A DNA stretch of 64,000 nt from Granulosicoccus antarcticus IMCC3135 (GTDB lineage Bacteria > Pseudomonadota > Gammaproteobacteria > Granulosicoccales > Granulosicoccaceae). The notes under the pieces were generated by a model that was not told where the DNA came from, made no database searches, and saw nothing but the letters and a program-made list of their open reading frames with translations. Below, in pieces: positions 1 through 9,207 of the stretch. A program made the position numbers and the translations under genes. The DNA lies in contig NZ_CP018632.1 of NCBI RefSeq assembly GCF_002215215.1, forward strand, positions 576,001 through 640,000. Reading direction: 5' to 3'. Numbering within the stretch: the stretch's first letter is position 1; every line of letters begins with the position of its first letter.

Positions 1-466
1 CTGCCGAATAGTTGGACTGTTGGCAGCAGGCCTTAATCTGTTAATAGCCTGATTCGTTGACACAGCCTGGCCTTGCCCACCCTTATCGGACGTGGACCAG
101 TTCTCGTCGTGATCTGCATCGCTTGCTAGCGGCATGTGAATCCGGTCAAGTTCCAGGAGTATTTCTTTTCGTAGTCAAAGGAAGCCTTTTAAAGCCTCTT
201 CTGGTTGGGCTAACGGCAGATTTGAGTAATACTTTGATCGGGGCTTGAGGAGAGGGTATGCATATCCCCGTCTACTCGGCTTCAATGAGCCACTTGGCAA
301 CTTGCGCGCTGGCCGAACTGCACTTTAACTGTGCTTGAGAACAAAGGTTTCTTTCCAGAAACGTGGTGTCGGTAATGCGCGGGCCTCCAATCGTTCTCAA
401 TGTTACGTAGTAGAATGACAACCGTCTGCAGTCTCACGGCGCTCTTAAACTCTAAATGATGCAAGC
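1..466. other. Left-edge stretch without a supported gene
   Basis: I see no convincing gene here. The short open frames present (for example one starting with TTG near 57) show no recognisable motif and no clear ribosome binding site. The stretch upstream of 467 should hold the promoter of the serine hydrolase, but I could not pick out a confident -35/-10 pair. Confidence 0.4.
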
Positions 467-1501
467 ATGAAAAGACGAACTCTACTCAAGAGCGCTGCCT
501 ATTGTCTGGCTGCAACCAGTCTGCCAGCCTTTGCTGCGACCGGCAGTGAGACCGCCAACACGCCTGTTACGGCTGCTGACGCCATCAATGCATTCGCAGA
601 TGCAGCACGACAGCTTGATCGCCTGCACGGGCTCGTGGTGATGAAGCAGGGCGAGATTGTCCTGGCAGAAAATTTCCGTGGGCCACCGGTGGATAAGGCC
701 GTCAATGTCAAATCGATATCCAAATCAGTTGTGGCGGGACTGGTTGGTTGCGCTATCGAGCGGGGCAGTCTGGTTGGCGTCGACGCAACGTTAGGTGAGC
801 TGGCTCCTGATCTGGTGCCGGTCGATGCCGATGTTCGTATCGCCAAACTGAGCGTGCAGGATTTTCTGACGATGCGTCTGGGTCTTGAGAGTCAGTCAGG
901 GGGCAATTATGGTCGTTGGGCAGCTAGTGACGACTGGGTCCGCTATGCACTGACACGGCCCTTCACCTCGGCTCCGGGTGGCAAAATGCAGTACTCGACG
1001 GCAGGCTGGCATGTGTTAGGAGCCATTCTTTCTGAAGTGACGGGCAAGAGCCTGTTGACCCTGTCTCGTGAATGGCTCGGAGAGCCCCTGGACATAGAGT
1101 TTGCAACCTGGACGCGGGATCCTCAGGGGCGTTACCTGGGCGGCAACGAGATGTCAATGTCACCGCTCGAGATGGCTCGCTTTGGTGAATTGTATCGCCT
1201 GGATGGTCGCTGGAATGATGAATTGGTGATGGTGGAGGATTGGGTCCGGCAAAGTTTTGAACCTAAAACCGTATCGCCGTGGTCCGACCATGCTTACGGC
1301 TATGGCTGGTACCTGTTGCCGCTGGCTGGCCAGAAAGCGGCCTATGCACGCGGATACGGCGGGCAGCTTATCCATGTGGTGCCGCAGGCGGGTCTGGTTG
1401 TGGCCATGACGTCGGATTCATCGCGCGCCGCACGAAGTGATGGTTATATTGCTACGCTGCATTCACTGGTAGAGGACTACCTGATAGCAACGCAGGGATG
1501 A
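467..1501 (+). CDS. Exported serine hydrolase, beta-lactamase/class C family
   Basis: This is a predicted periplasmic serine hydrolase of the beta-lactamase/penicillin-binding-protein fold. The N-terminus (MKRRTLLKSAAYCLAATSLP, then AFA) looks like a Tat-style signal peptide with an RR pair and an Ala-x-Ala site near residue 24. The nucleophile motif SxxK is present as SISK near residue 86. A YST motif around residue 170 (in MQYSTAGWHVLG) fits the usual Tyr-x-Asn/Thr position, and a GYGGQLIHV segment near residue 305 fits the third (HxG/KTG-like) motif. The length of 344 residues is normal for the family. These proteins include esterases, D-aminopeptidases and 6-aminohexanoate-dimer hydrolases, so the substrate cannot be assigned. 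It is transcribed alone, and the next gene is convergent. No strong Shine-Dalgarno sequence is visible before the ATG. Confidence 0.85.
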   Translation: MKRRTLLKSAAYCLAATSLPAFAATGSETANTPVTAADAINAFADAARQLDRLHGLVVMKQGEIVLAENFRGPPVDKAVNVKSISKSVVAGLVGCAIERGSLVGVDATLGELAPDLVPVDADVRIAKLSVQDFLTMRLGLESQSGGNYGRWAASDDWVRYALTRPFTSAPGGKMQYSTAGWHVLGAILSEVTGKSLLTLSREWLGEPLDIEFATWTRDPQGRYLGGNEMSMSPLEMARFGELYRLDGRWNDELVMVEDWVRQSFEPKTVSPWSDHAYGYGWYLLPLAGQKAAYARGYGGQLIHVVPQAGLVVAMTSDSSRAARSDGYIATLHSLVEDYLIATQG

Positions 1502-1620
1502 TGCGTAGAGCGGTGTTGATGGTGGCTGTGAGTGGTTGCACGTATCACTAACCAAACGCACATTGCCTGAGGCTGGGAATCGGACGGATTCGTTGCTGAT
1601 CTTTCGGGGTCGCTCAAACT

Positions 1621-1643
1621 GAAAACGGGGCCTATTGGCCCCG
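1621..1643 (-). terminator. Rho-independent terminator of the gamma-glutamyltransferase gene
   Basis: A 7-bp GC-rich perfect stem (CGGGGCC, loop TATT, GGCCCCG; 1626-1643) is followed on the minus strand by a run of four T (plus-strand AAAA at 1622-1625). It sits just downstream of the minus-strand ggt stop codon, in the gap between two convergent genes. Confidence 0.75.
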
Positions 1644-1679
1644 TCGACTTACCTTTCTGGCACTGACAACTATTGCCAG

Positions 1680-3560
1680 TCAGGGCGTACCCATCGCAAT
1701 TCCTTCACGACGCGGATCTGCACCACCAGCCCAAGTGCCTGAGCCAGGGTGGCTGCTCAGCAAGCCTTCGCTGCCATCTTCGCGCAGACCGTTGAAGACA
1801 AATCCTTGCAGGCCACTGGTCGCAGCTCGTGTATCGTCGACTGTGTGGCCAAGACCTTCAAGGCCGGCTTTGATCAGCTCGACATCGACGCTGCCTTCCT
1901 CGACTCGTACATTAGTCGAGTTGCTGGCACCGAAGTTGGGCAGGTTGATCGCCTGCTGGATATCCAGATCCCAGTCAATGACACCGATCAGGGTTTTAGT
2001 TACGTACTGGATGATCTGACTGCCACCCGGAGAACCAATCACCATTTCAATTTCATCGCTGCTGTCATTGAGGACAATGGTGGGTGCCATAGAGCTACGC
2101 GGCCGCTTGCCAGGCTCTACCCGGTTAGCGATAGGATTGCCGTTCTCGTCGGTCGGACTGAATGAGAAGTCGGTCAGCTCATTGTTCAACAGATAGCCAT
2201 TAACAAACTGCAGGCTGCCAAAACCGCTTTCGATAGTCGTGGTCATTGATACCGAGTTGCCTTCTGAGTCAACAATCGAGATGTGGCTGGTTGAAGGCAG
2301 TTGCAGTGAGTTGTCTTGGCCCATTGCTACTGTGACGCCCGGTGGAAAGCCTGCATCCGGACTATCCATTGCCATGCTGGCTTCGATCAGTGCCGAACGT
2401 GTATCCAGGTAGGCGCTATCGATAAGACCATCAACCGGGACATCGACAAAGTCGCTGTCAGCCATATAGGCACCGCGATCGGCATAGGCCAGTTTGTAGG
2501 CTTCAAGTATCAGGTGGTTGCTCTCGGCCGTATTCGGGCCTGTTGCTGCCAGGTCAAAGCGTTCGAGCATTTTCAGAGTCATGCCAACGGTCAGCGCGCC
2601 TGAGCTTGGAGGTCCCATGCCGCATACGCGATAATCAGTTCGGTAAACTACGCAGACAGGTTCACGCTCGATTGCCGTGTAGCCCGCCAGATCTTCGAGT
2701 GACAAGTCGCCCGGATTGGTCGGGTGGTTGTTGACTATGTCGACCATCGCCTGGGCCAGTGGACCGGTGTAAAACGCATCCGCACCCTGTTCTGCAACCG
2801 TGCGCAGAGTGGCAGCGAATTCCGGATTGGTCTGAACGGTTCCGGTGGGTTTGGCTGTGCCATCTTCTTGCAGAAAGTACGCAGCTGCAGCTGGCTGTGC
2901 TGCCAGACGTTCTGCGCTACCTGCGACACTGGTGCTCATACGATTAGATATTTCAAAACCGTCTTCACTCAGCTGGATGGCTCTGTCAAACAGGCCAGCC
3001 CATGGCAGTGCACCATGTGCAGTGTGGGCCATTTCCAGGCCACGTAGCACGCCGGGAGTGCCGACTGACAGCCCGCCGCCCACGGCATCGGAAAAGCCCA
3101 GTGTGTTGCCTTCTTCGTCAAGGAAGCGTTCCGGGGTGGTGGCTGCTGGAGCAGTTTCGCGCGCGTCATAGGTGGTCAGAGACTTGGTCGCAGCATCGTA
3201 GTACACGATGAATGCGCCGCCACCGATACCGGATGACTGAGGTTCGACCAGATTCAGGACCGCCTGTACAGCAATGGCAGCATCGATTGCCTTGCCGCCA
3301 TTAGCCAGTACATCGACACCGGCCTGGACGGCGACTGGGTTGGCGGCTGCCACCATGTTGTTGTCTGCAAAGCTGATTTCCTTGACTGTATAGCCGGACG
3401 GAATTTCGGGGGGAAGGAAGTCATTATCACTGCCACCACCGACGTCGGTGATTGGGTCAGTTATAGGGTCGACGTCATCATCGTTATCATCACTGCAAGC
3501 CACCAACGCAAGGGAAAGTCCCAGAGCGAGGGCCAGCTTGCTGAGCCGATGTGATCGCAT
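1680..3560 (-). CDS. ggt: Gamma-glutamyltransferase, lipoprotein form
   Basis: Gamma-glutamyltransferases are N-terminal-nucleophile hydrolases that cleave glutathione and other gamma-glutamyl compounds in the periplasm and self-process into two subunits. The precursor shows the nucleophile region as PSTSHISIVDSEGNSVSMTT near residue 424, where the Thr before SHIS is the expected processing and catalytic residue. Other family signatures are AIDAAIAVQAVLNLVEPQSS, SGIGGGAFIVYYD and IGSPGGSQII. I chose the ATG at 3560 because it gives a compact lipoprotein signal (MRSHRLSKLALALGLSLALV, then AC) with an Asp-rich stretch after the lipobox Cys. An upstream in-frame start at 3623 would add 21 residues unlike a signal peptide. 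Membrane anchoring through the Cys is inferred. A terminator follows at 1621-1643. Confidence 0.93.
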   Translation of the reverse strand: MRSHRLSKLALALGLSLALVACSDDNDDDVDPITDPITDVGGGSDNDFLPPEIPSGYTVKEISFADNNMVAAANPVAVQAGVDVLANGGKAIDAAIAVQAVLNLVEPQSSGIGGGAFIVYYDAATKSLTTYDARETAPAATTPERFLDEEGNTLGFSDAVGGGLSVGTPGVLRGLEMAHTAHGALPWAGLFDRAIQLSEDGFEISNRMSTSVAGSAERLAAQPAAAAYFLQEDGTAKPTGTVQTNPEFAATLRTVAEQGADAFYTGPLAQAMVDIVNNHPTNPGDLSLEDLAGYTAIEREPVCVVYRTDYRVCGMGPPSSGALTVGMTLKMLERFDLAATGPNTAESNHLILEAYKLAYADRGAYMADSDFVDVPVDGLIDSAYLDTRSALIEASMAMDSPDAGFPPGVTVAMGQDNSLQLPSTSHISIVDSEGNSVSMTTTIESGFGSLQFVNGYLLNNELTDFSFSPTDENGNPIANRVEPGKRPRSSMAPTIVLNDSSDEIEMVIGSPGGSQIIQYVTKTLIGVIDWDLDIQQAINLPNFGASNSTNVRVEEGSVDVELIKAGLEGLGHTVDDTRAATSGLQGFVFNGLREDGSEGLLSSHPGSGTWAGGADPRREGIAMGTP

Positions 3561-3882
3561 GAGTTTATGGTGGGTGCTGATGTACGGTTGGGTATCTGGG
3601 TTTAGTTTGGAATCTGGCAACACTATCGGAGTCTCCCGTCTTGTTTTATTTTATTGAAAACTATCAGACTGCGAAATCAGTATGCCTGACGGGGCCTGCC
3701 CGGGGAATCACTTTTTGTCTGAAATCGCCTATTTGCGGGTGTTTGACTTTTTCCTTAGCCTGCAATGTTTTTAAAGTGCTTGTTTTAATCAATAGAAACA
3801 GGGCTGTGCCAGTCTTGGCTTATTGTGAGATGTGTGCCGATATTTTATTGGGATTGTCAAGTTGTTTTGATAATGGTGTATT
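3561..3882. other. Intergenic region between two minus-strand genes
   Basis: This AT-rich gap of about 320 bases lies upstream of ggt and downstream of the sugar dehydrogenase gene. It should hold the ggt promoter. No RNA gene, repeat or short conserved ORF was recognised. Confidence 0.4.
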
Positions 3883-5073
3883 TCATCTCCCGGGCTTGAG
3901 CCTAAGCATCACTCCATCGCCTGAATCAGTCAGAATGATCACCGACCCATCCTGCGCCACATCCACATCACGAACCCGGCCCTGGCCTTGTAAGTAGCGC
4001 GCCTCTCCGGTGACGCGAGTGCCGTCCAGCTCCAGCCTCACCAGCGCCTGTCCTGCCAAACCACCGATCAGAACGCTACCTTGCCAATCAGAAAATAGCT
4101 CGCCTTCATAGAAGGCCATGCCGCTGGGAGCGATGACGGGATCCCAGTAATACAGTGGTTGTTCGAATTCACTCTCGGCGGTAATGCCTTGTCCTATCGG
4201 ACTGCCTGAGTACTCCTCGCCATAGGTGACGACAGGCCAGCCGTAGTTGAGTCCGGCTTCTGGTCGGTTCAGCTCATCGCCGCCGCGAGGTCCATGTTCA
4301 ACCGTCCAGAGTGCGCCATCGGGTCCCAGGGCTGCTGACTGGGGATTGCGATGACCATAGGACCAGATCTCAGGCAGTGCTCCTTCAATCGTTGGATTGC
4401 CGGATGCGGGGCCTCCCATCGGATCAATGCGTACGACTTTGCCCAGAGTGGTTGAAACATCCTGGGCCAACTGCCGTGGCTCACGCTGCGAACGTTCGCC
4501 GGTTGTTATGAAAAGTGCGCCCTCCCGGTCGAAGGCCAATCGTGAACCAAAATGGGCAGTGGAGCTCCAGGCTGGCTGTTGCTGAAAGATCAGCTGGACA
4601 TCCTCAAGCTCAGTTCTGTCAGGCGACAACACACCGGTGGCCACGGCGGTGGCATTCTTGCCATTGCCACGAGGCTCGGCATAGCTCCACCAGACACGTC
4701 GGGTTTTCGCAAAATCCTCTGCGATCAAGACATCCAGCAAGCCACCCTGACCACGCGCATCCACTTCGGGAAGACCTTTTATCGGGTCCGATAGCACACC
4801 CTCTGTTGACACTGAGCGCAGGGTTCCTGCTCGTTCTGTGACTAACCAGCTGCCATCCGGTAGCTGGTCCATTCCCCAGGGATTGCTCAGGCCTTCAGCG
4901 ATGATTTCCTGTTGTAGTTCGACGCCCTGATCAATGACCGGTGCTCGGGTCTGGCCTTCAAAGGCGGGTCGTTGCTCGGGTGAGTTGGGCGGCGTTACAT
5001 TGAAATCCTGCGCGCTCAAAAGGGCTGGGGCTGCGGCAAGGGCTACGGCCAGCATCAGGCGAGTTCGGGTCAT
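3883..5073 (-). CDS. PQQ-dependent aldose/sorbosone-type sugar dehydrogenase
   Basis: This is a secreted six-bladed beta-propeller of the glucose/sorbosone dehydrogenase (GSDH, YliI/Asd) family, which oxidises aldoses with PQQ in the periplasm. Visible signatures are GLSNPWGMDQLPDGSWLVTE, the QGGLLDV segment, the catalytic-region stretch HFGSRLAFDREGALFITTGE, SYGHRNPQSAALGPDGALW and VEHGPRGGDELN. The ATG at 5073 opens a clear signal peptide (MTRTRLMLAVALAAAPALLS, then AQ), so the 24 residues upstream in the same frame are probably untranslated. The mature length of about 375 residues fits the family. No PQQ biosynthesis genes are in this window, so the cofactor must come from elsewhere. The gene is divergent from the esterase at 5241. 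Confidence 0.9.
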   Translation of the reverse strand: MTRTRLMLAVALAAAPALLSAQDFNVTPPNSPEQRPAFEGQTRAPVIDQGVELQQEIIAEGLSNPWGMDQLPDGSWLVTERAGTLRSVSTEGVLSDPIKGLPEVDARGQGGLLDVLIAEDFAKTRRVWWSYAEPRGNGKNATAVATGVLSPDRTELEDVQLIFQQQPAWSSTAHFGSRLAFDREGALFITTGERSQREPRQLAQDVSTTLGKVVRIDPMGGPASGNPTIEGALPEIWSYGHRNPQSAALGPDGALWTVEHGPRGGDELNRPEAGLNYGWPVVTYGEEYSGSPIGQGITAESEFEQPLYYWDPVIAPSGMAFYEGELFSDWQGSVLIGGLAGQALVRLELDGTRVTGEARYLQGQGRVRDVDVAQDGSVIILTDSGDGVMLRLKPGR

Positions 5074-5240
5074 GTCAAAGTTCCTGTCGAGTGACTTTTT
5101 GACACTATAAGGGAACTGGGGGCTGCCACCAAGCCGTTGCATCATGTACGACCTGCCGGGCTCGATTCCTGAGATGATGCAGTGAGGAAGGCGGATCTGT
5201 TGTTCGTCTCATGAATTCAATGACAAGGAAGTGAGCCTCT

Positions 5241-6299
5241 ATGCCTCTGTACGAACTCGCAAAGTCTTCGATTGGCCGATGTTTTGCGGCTGTGTATGTG
5301 TTGATTGCAGGCCTCGTATTATCTGTGGCTCTGCCCTCGATGGCATTGGCACTTGAGCAGGTGGGTGACTTTGGAGAGAATCCGGGTGAGTTGCTGATGT
5401 ATCTGCATCGACCTGCTGAGGAGCGCGACAATATGCCTCTGGTAGTCGCCCTGCACGGCTGCCAGCAAACGGCTGAAGGCTTTGATGAGGCCACTGGATT
5501 AAGGGCGCTTGCCGAGCAAATACCGTTCCTGCTGTTGCTGCCAGAGCAAAGTGAGAAGAATATGTCCAGGCGCTGTTTTCGTTGGTACGACACGGACGAT
5601 AATCGGCCGCGGCAAGGCGAAAGTGCATCAATCCTGGCAATGATCGATAACCTCATCGAAAAGGAAGGCGTAGATCCGTCGCGTGTCTATGTTCTTGGAC
5701 TCTCTGCTGGTGGCGCCATGAGCGCGGTGCTTTTATCTAATTACCCCAGTCGATTTGCAGGCGGCGCCATCTTTGCCGGCTTGCCGTTTGACTGCAACCA
5801 GAGCGCCGGTGCGTTTGATTTCAGCTGGTACTGGCTGCACTACATCCCCTATGCACTGGATGGTGCGGATGCCAGCTATGCTTGTGGGGTTGCAGGTTTT
5901 GGGTATACGAACCGCGAAGCTGAGCAGTGGGCAGAATTCATCACGCAGAACGCAGAATCGATGCCCGAACAATGGCCGTTGATATCACTGTGGCAGGGCA
6001 CGGCTGATGAGACGGTCGATCCGGACAATCTCATGGAATTGACTGAACAATGGACGGCTGTTCAGAATATCGACACGGTGGTGGATGTTCAGCAGGTGTT
6101 TGGCAATGCGACCCGAGAGGTTTATCACGATGAGACGGGGAATCCGCGAGTGGAGGCCTGGTCACTTCAGGACTTTGGCCATGCTGTGCCAATTGATACC
6201 GATGGCGACCCCGAGGATTGTGGTGCGGCGGCGGATTATATTGTTAATGCAGATCTGTGTGCGGTGAGGCGAGTGGCCGAGTTTTGGGGGCTGCTGTGA
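5241..6299 (+). CDS. Secreted PHB-depolymerase-family esterase
   Basis: An extracellular or periplasmic alpha/beta-hydrolase of the PHB depolymerase/LpqC (CE1-like) type. An N-terminal signal peptide (hydrophobic core VYVLIAGLVLSVALPSMALA) precedes the family start PGELLMYLHRPAEE. The oxyanion-hole motif LHGCQQTAEGF lies near residue 75 and the nucleophile elbow GLSAGGAMS (GxSxG) near residue 155. The catalytic His is probably in DFGHAVPIDTDG near the C-terminus. The family cleaves polyhydroxyalkanoates, feruloyl esters or acetylxylan; the substrate is not clear here, though a GH10 xylanase lies about 6 kb away. The start is supported by an AAGGAAG Shine-Dalgarno about 9 bases upstream. At least six Cys residues suggest disulfides. 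Confidence 0.88.
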   Translation: MPLYELAKSSIGRCFAAVYVLIAGLVLSVALPSMALALEQVGDFGENPGELLMYLHRPAEERDNMPLVVALHGCQQTAEGFDEATGLRALAEQIPFLLLLPEQSEKNMSRRCFRWYDTDDNRPRQGESASILAMIDNLIEKEGVDPSRVYVLGLSAGGAMSAVLLSNYPSRFAGGAIFAGLPFDCNQSAGAFDFSWYWLHYIPYALDGADASYACGVAGFGYTNREAEQWAEFITQNAESMPEQWPLISLWQGTADETVDPDNLMELTEQWTAVQNIDTVVDVQQVFGNATREVYHDETGNPRVEAWSLQDFGHAVPIDTDGDPEDCGAAADYIVNADLCAVRRVAEFWGLL

Positions 6300-6334
6300 C
6301 ACTGAATGAGTCTGCAGCCCCTTCTCAGCTCTCG

Positions 6335-8098
6335 CTACATTTTTTCTGGCGCCCGTATCCCCAACAATGACAAGCCAGTAGCCAGCGTTCGTGCCGTCAA
6401 ACGACACAGCGCCAAACGGCTCAACCGTGTCTCTGCGTCCGGGGCATCCACCACTGGGCAGGAGTTGTAGAAGCCGGAGTAGGCTGTGGCCAGATCGAAC
6501 AGATAGGTAGCCAGTCGATGGAACAGCAGTGAGTCGGATACGTCTTCGACGACATCGGCAAAACGCAGCAGTTGCATGGCCAGCAGCTTTTCAGCCTCGT
6601 CAACGATAATCATGGGGGCCTGGTCGATCTGAGGGGCGTCGATGCCATGACTTGCCATGGCGCGGCGTACGATGGACTGAACCCGGGCGTAGGCGTATTG
6701 CATATAGGGGGCGGTATTGCCTTCCAGCGCCAGCATGCGATCGAAATCGAAGACGTAATCGCGGGTGCGTTCGCTGGACAGATCGGCGTACTTGACCGCA
6801 CCAATGCCGACCATCTGCGCCACTTCCACGCGCTCTTCAGCCGAGAGTTCCGGGTTCTTGGCTTCAATGGTGGCCGCAGCTCGATCAATGGCCTCGTTCA
6901 CCAGGTCCGACAGGCGAACCGTGTCGCCTGTGCGGCTTTTGAACATCTTGCCATCCGAACCCAGTACGGAGCCGAAGGCGATGTGTTCGGCAGTCGCCGG
7001 TGCTTGTAACCAGCCAGCCATGCGTCCGGCCTCATAGACCATCTCCAAGTGCTGTGATTGGGGCGAACCCACCACATACAGCAGGCGATCGGCGTTTAGT
7101 GTCTGCGTGCGTTGACGCAGTGCTGCCAGATCCGTTGCAGCATACCCGTAGCCACCATCGCGCTTGCGCACGATCAGGGGCAGAGGTTCGTTATCACGAT
7201 TGGTAAAGCCGGGAGGAAACAGGCACTCGGCACCATCGCTGGTCTGAATCAGGCCCAGCGAGCGCAGCGCTTCCAGGGTGGGGGCGAGTTCATCATTGTA
7301 GGCACTTTCGCCGACGAATTCAGAACCATCGAGGCGTACTTCCAGTTGCGCGTATACCTGCATGAAATACTTCTGCGACTGTTCGATCAGCAGCTTCCAA
7401 AGGCGCAGGGTCTCGACATCGCCCGATTGCAGTGACACGACACGATTGCGCGCTCGTGTCTGGAATTCTTCGGAGTCTGCGAATTTCTGGCGGGCCGCGC
7501 GGTAGAAACCGTTCAGATCTCCCTGTGAGAGCTCCTGGGTGGCTTCAGTTTCGCCCATATCCAGCAGATGCTCGATAAGCATGCCGAACGGGGTGCCCCA
7601 GTCGCCTAAGTGGTTGCGCCGTATCACATTATGTCCCTGCCACTCCAGCAGGCGCACGCAGGCGTCCCCAATGATGGTGGAGCGCAAATGGCCGACGTGC
7701 ATCTCCTTAGCCACATTCGGAGCAGAATAGTCGATGACAATGGTTTGCTGGCTCGGCGGCACGAATCCCAGCAGCGCATCAGCGCGCTGTTCGGCCAGAA
7801 GTCCACCCAAGGCGCCGGGGGCCAGCGTGATGTTGATGAAACCGGGGCCGGCAATCTCGAGCTGGTCGATCAGCTCGTTGGCAGCTACCGCCTCGATCAC
7901 GGCTGTTGCTATCTCGCGTGGGTTCTTTTTGAGTGCCTTGGCCATGGCCATGGCCGCATTAGCCTGAAAATCGGCATGGCGGCTGGCCTGCAGCAGCGGG
8001 TCAACGGGCTGGGTAGCCGAATCGGTGCCAATACTGTCGGCCACCTGGGTGAAAGCTGCGCTCATGATGGCGCGTACACGTTGTTCCGGGCTGATCAC
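6335..8098 (-). CDS. argS: Arginyl-tRNA synthetase
   Basis: This cytoplasmic class I aminoacyl-tRNA synthetase charges tRNA-Arg. The HIGH signature appears as HVGH in DYSAPNVAKEMHVGHLRST near residue 135. The typical ArgS variant of KMSKS is present as KMFKSRTGDTVRL. The C-terminal anticodon-binding domain ends in LLGIRAPEKM, close to the canonical ArgS terminus. At 587 residues the length is normal. It is a housekeeping gene and a useful marker for placing this window in a proteobacterial chromosome. It is convergent with the esterase, and no terminator hairpin was obvious in the 35-base gap. Confidence 0.97.
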   Translation of the reverse strand: MISPEQRVRAIMSAAFTQVADSIGTDSATQPVDPLLQASRHADFQANAAMAMAKALKKNPREIATAVIEAVAANELIDQLEIAGPGFINITLAPGALGGLLAEQRADALLGFVPPSQQTIVIDYSAPNVAKEMHVGHLRSTIIGDACVRLLEWQGHNVIRRNHLGDWGTPFGMLIEHLLDMGETEATQELSQGDLNGFYRAARQKFADSEEFQTRARNRVVSLQSGDVETLRLWKLLIEQSQKYFMQVYAQLEVRLDGSEFVGESAYNDELAPTLEALRSLGLIQTSDGAECLFPPGFTNRDNEPLPLIVRKRDGGYGYAATDLAALRQRTQTLNADRLLYVVGSPQSQHLEMVYEAGRMAGWLQAPATAEHIAFGSVLGSDGKMFKSRTGDTVRLSDLVNEAIDRAAATIEAKNPELSAEERVEVAQMVGIGAVKYADLSSERTRDYVFDFDRMLALEGNTAPYMQYAYARVQSIVRRAMASHGIDAPQIDQAPMIIVDEAEKLLAMQLLRFADVVEDVSDSLLFHRLATYLFDLATAYSGFYNSCPVVDAPDAETRLSRLALCRLTARTLATGLSLLGIRAPEKM

Positions 8099-8216
8099 TG
8101 GATGAGAATATAGCGTGTTGGTAGGTCGTGCAGCTTACCGCATAAGGCCAAAAAGAGCGCGCTTGGCAAAGAATGCGGACCCGGTGGAAAAAGTACCGTC
8201 TCATGATCCTTCAATA

Positions 8217-9089
8217 CTAACTGACAGATTGCTCGCCTTCGAAAAGCCCGCGTTTCTCTTTGAGCCTGTCTAGCAGAAACTTACGACAAAGTTGCACGCG
8301 TCGGGTCTTTCTCAGATCGGTATGGCTCAGGACCCATACCGACCAGTCTGAAGGGGGCAACGAGATGGGTAGCTTGATCACGTCATCATGGTCGAGGCTG
8401 TCTGGCATATAACAATGCATGCGGGCTACACCGAAGCCTGCGCGCACAGCCGCGTACATACTCGACAGGTTATCCACACGCAGTGCAATACTGGCTTTGG
8501 GAAAATGCTCTGCGACCCAGTCAGGTCGTGCTTCCTGATCACGCCACAATACAATACCAAGAGGTTCATCGGGGGGCCGTTGCCTGCTTGAGTAGATGCC
8601 GTGCTGCAACCCGGCAACCTCATGTCCTACCAGATAGTCAGGGGGCGCCTGTGTCAGCCGAATCGCCAGATCAGCCTCACGGCTATTCAGATTTCGCAGT
8701 CCCGGGCTGACAATCAGATTCAATTCTATCCCCGGATGTTTTCGCTGAAACTGCGCCAGATCCTCTGCTAGGCAGTACTCGAACATGTCGTGTGTCATGG
8801 TCAGACTGATAGGCCCTTCCAGTCGGCTATCCCGACCATACAAGGTGCGTGAAAGCTGCTGTGACTGCTCCTCCATCTGCTGCGCCTGTTCGAGGATTGT
8901 ATCGGCAGCCTCCGTCATTTCATAGCCGTCGCGTTGCCGGATGAACAGCTCAACGCCGTGTTTCGCTTCGAAACTCTGGATACGACGGGTAACGGTGGAG
9001 TGATTGACTCCCAGGACTTTGGCCGCCCCCGACACGCTGCCAGAGCGGGTCACGGCCAGAAAATAGCGAATGTCGTCCCAATTATTCAT
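8217..9089 (-). CDS. LysR-family transcriptional regulator
   Basis: A LysR-type regulator with an N-terminal winged helix (WDDIRYFLAVTRSGSVSGAA, then KVLGVNHSTVTRRIQSFE) and a C-terminal substrate-binding domain. I chose the ATG at 9089 (MNNWDDIRYF); a frame-compatible start five codons earlier is possible. It is divergent from the Old Yellow Enzyme gene at 9208 with a 118-base shared promoter region containing a GCAAT-N6-ATTGC dyad, so it probably controls that gene and itself. The inducer is unknown. Confidence 0.9.
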   Translation of the reverse strand: MNNWDDIRYFLAVTRSGSVSGAAKVLGVNHSTVTRRIQSFEAKHGVELFIRQRDGYEMTEAADTILEQAQQMEEQSQQLSRTLYGRDSRLEGPISLTMTHDMFEYCLAEDLAQFQRKHPGIELNLIVSPGLRNLNSREADLAIRLTQAPPDYLVGHEVAGLQHGIYSSRQRPPDEPLGIVLWRDQEARPDWVAEHFPKASIALRVDNLSSMYAAVRAGFGVARMHCYMPDSLDHDDVIKLPISLPPSDWSVWVLSHTDLRKTRRVQLCRKFLLDRLKEKRGLFEGEQSVS

Positions 9090-9108
9090 CCCGCATTTTT
9101 GCACAGTT

Positions 9109-9124
9109 GCAATGCGTTTATTGC
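9109..9124. promoter_or_regulatory. Dyad in the lysR/ene-reductase divergent promoter
   Basis: GCAAT and ATTGC arms separated by 6 bases lie in the intergenic region between divergent lysR and ene-reductase genes. The size and position match a LysR-type T-N11-A recognition site. Binding is inferred only. Confidence 0.45.
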
Positions 9125-9207
9125 GAATTTTCCATCACTCCGGGAATCTATACAATCCTTGTCGAGCAGGGCAATACCCGCCTACTCTATAAAACAGGAG
9201 TCTTCTC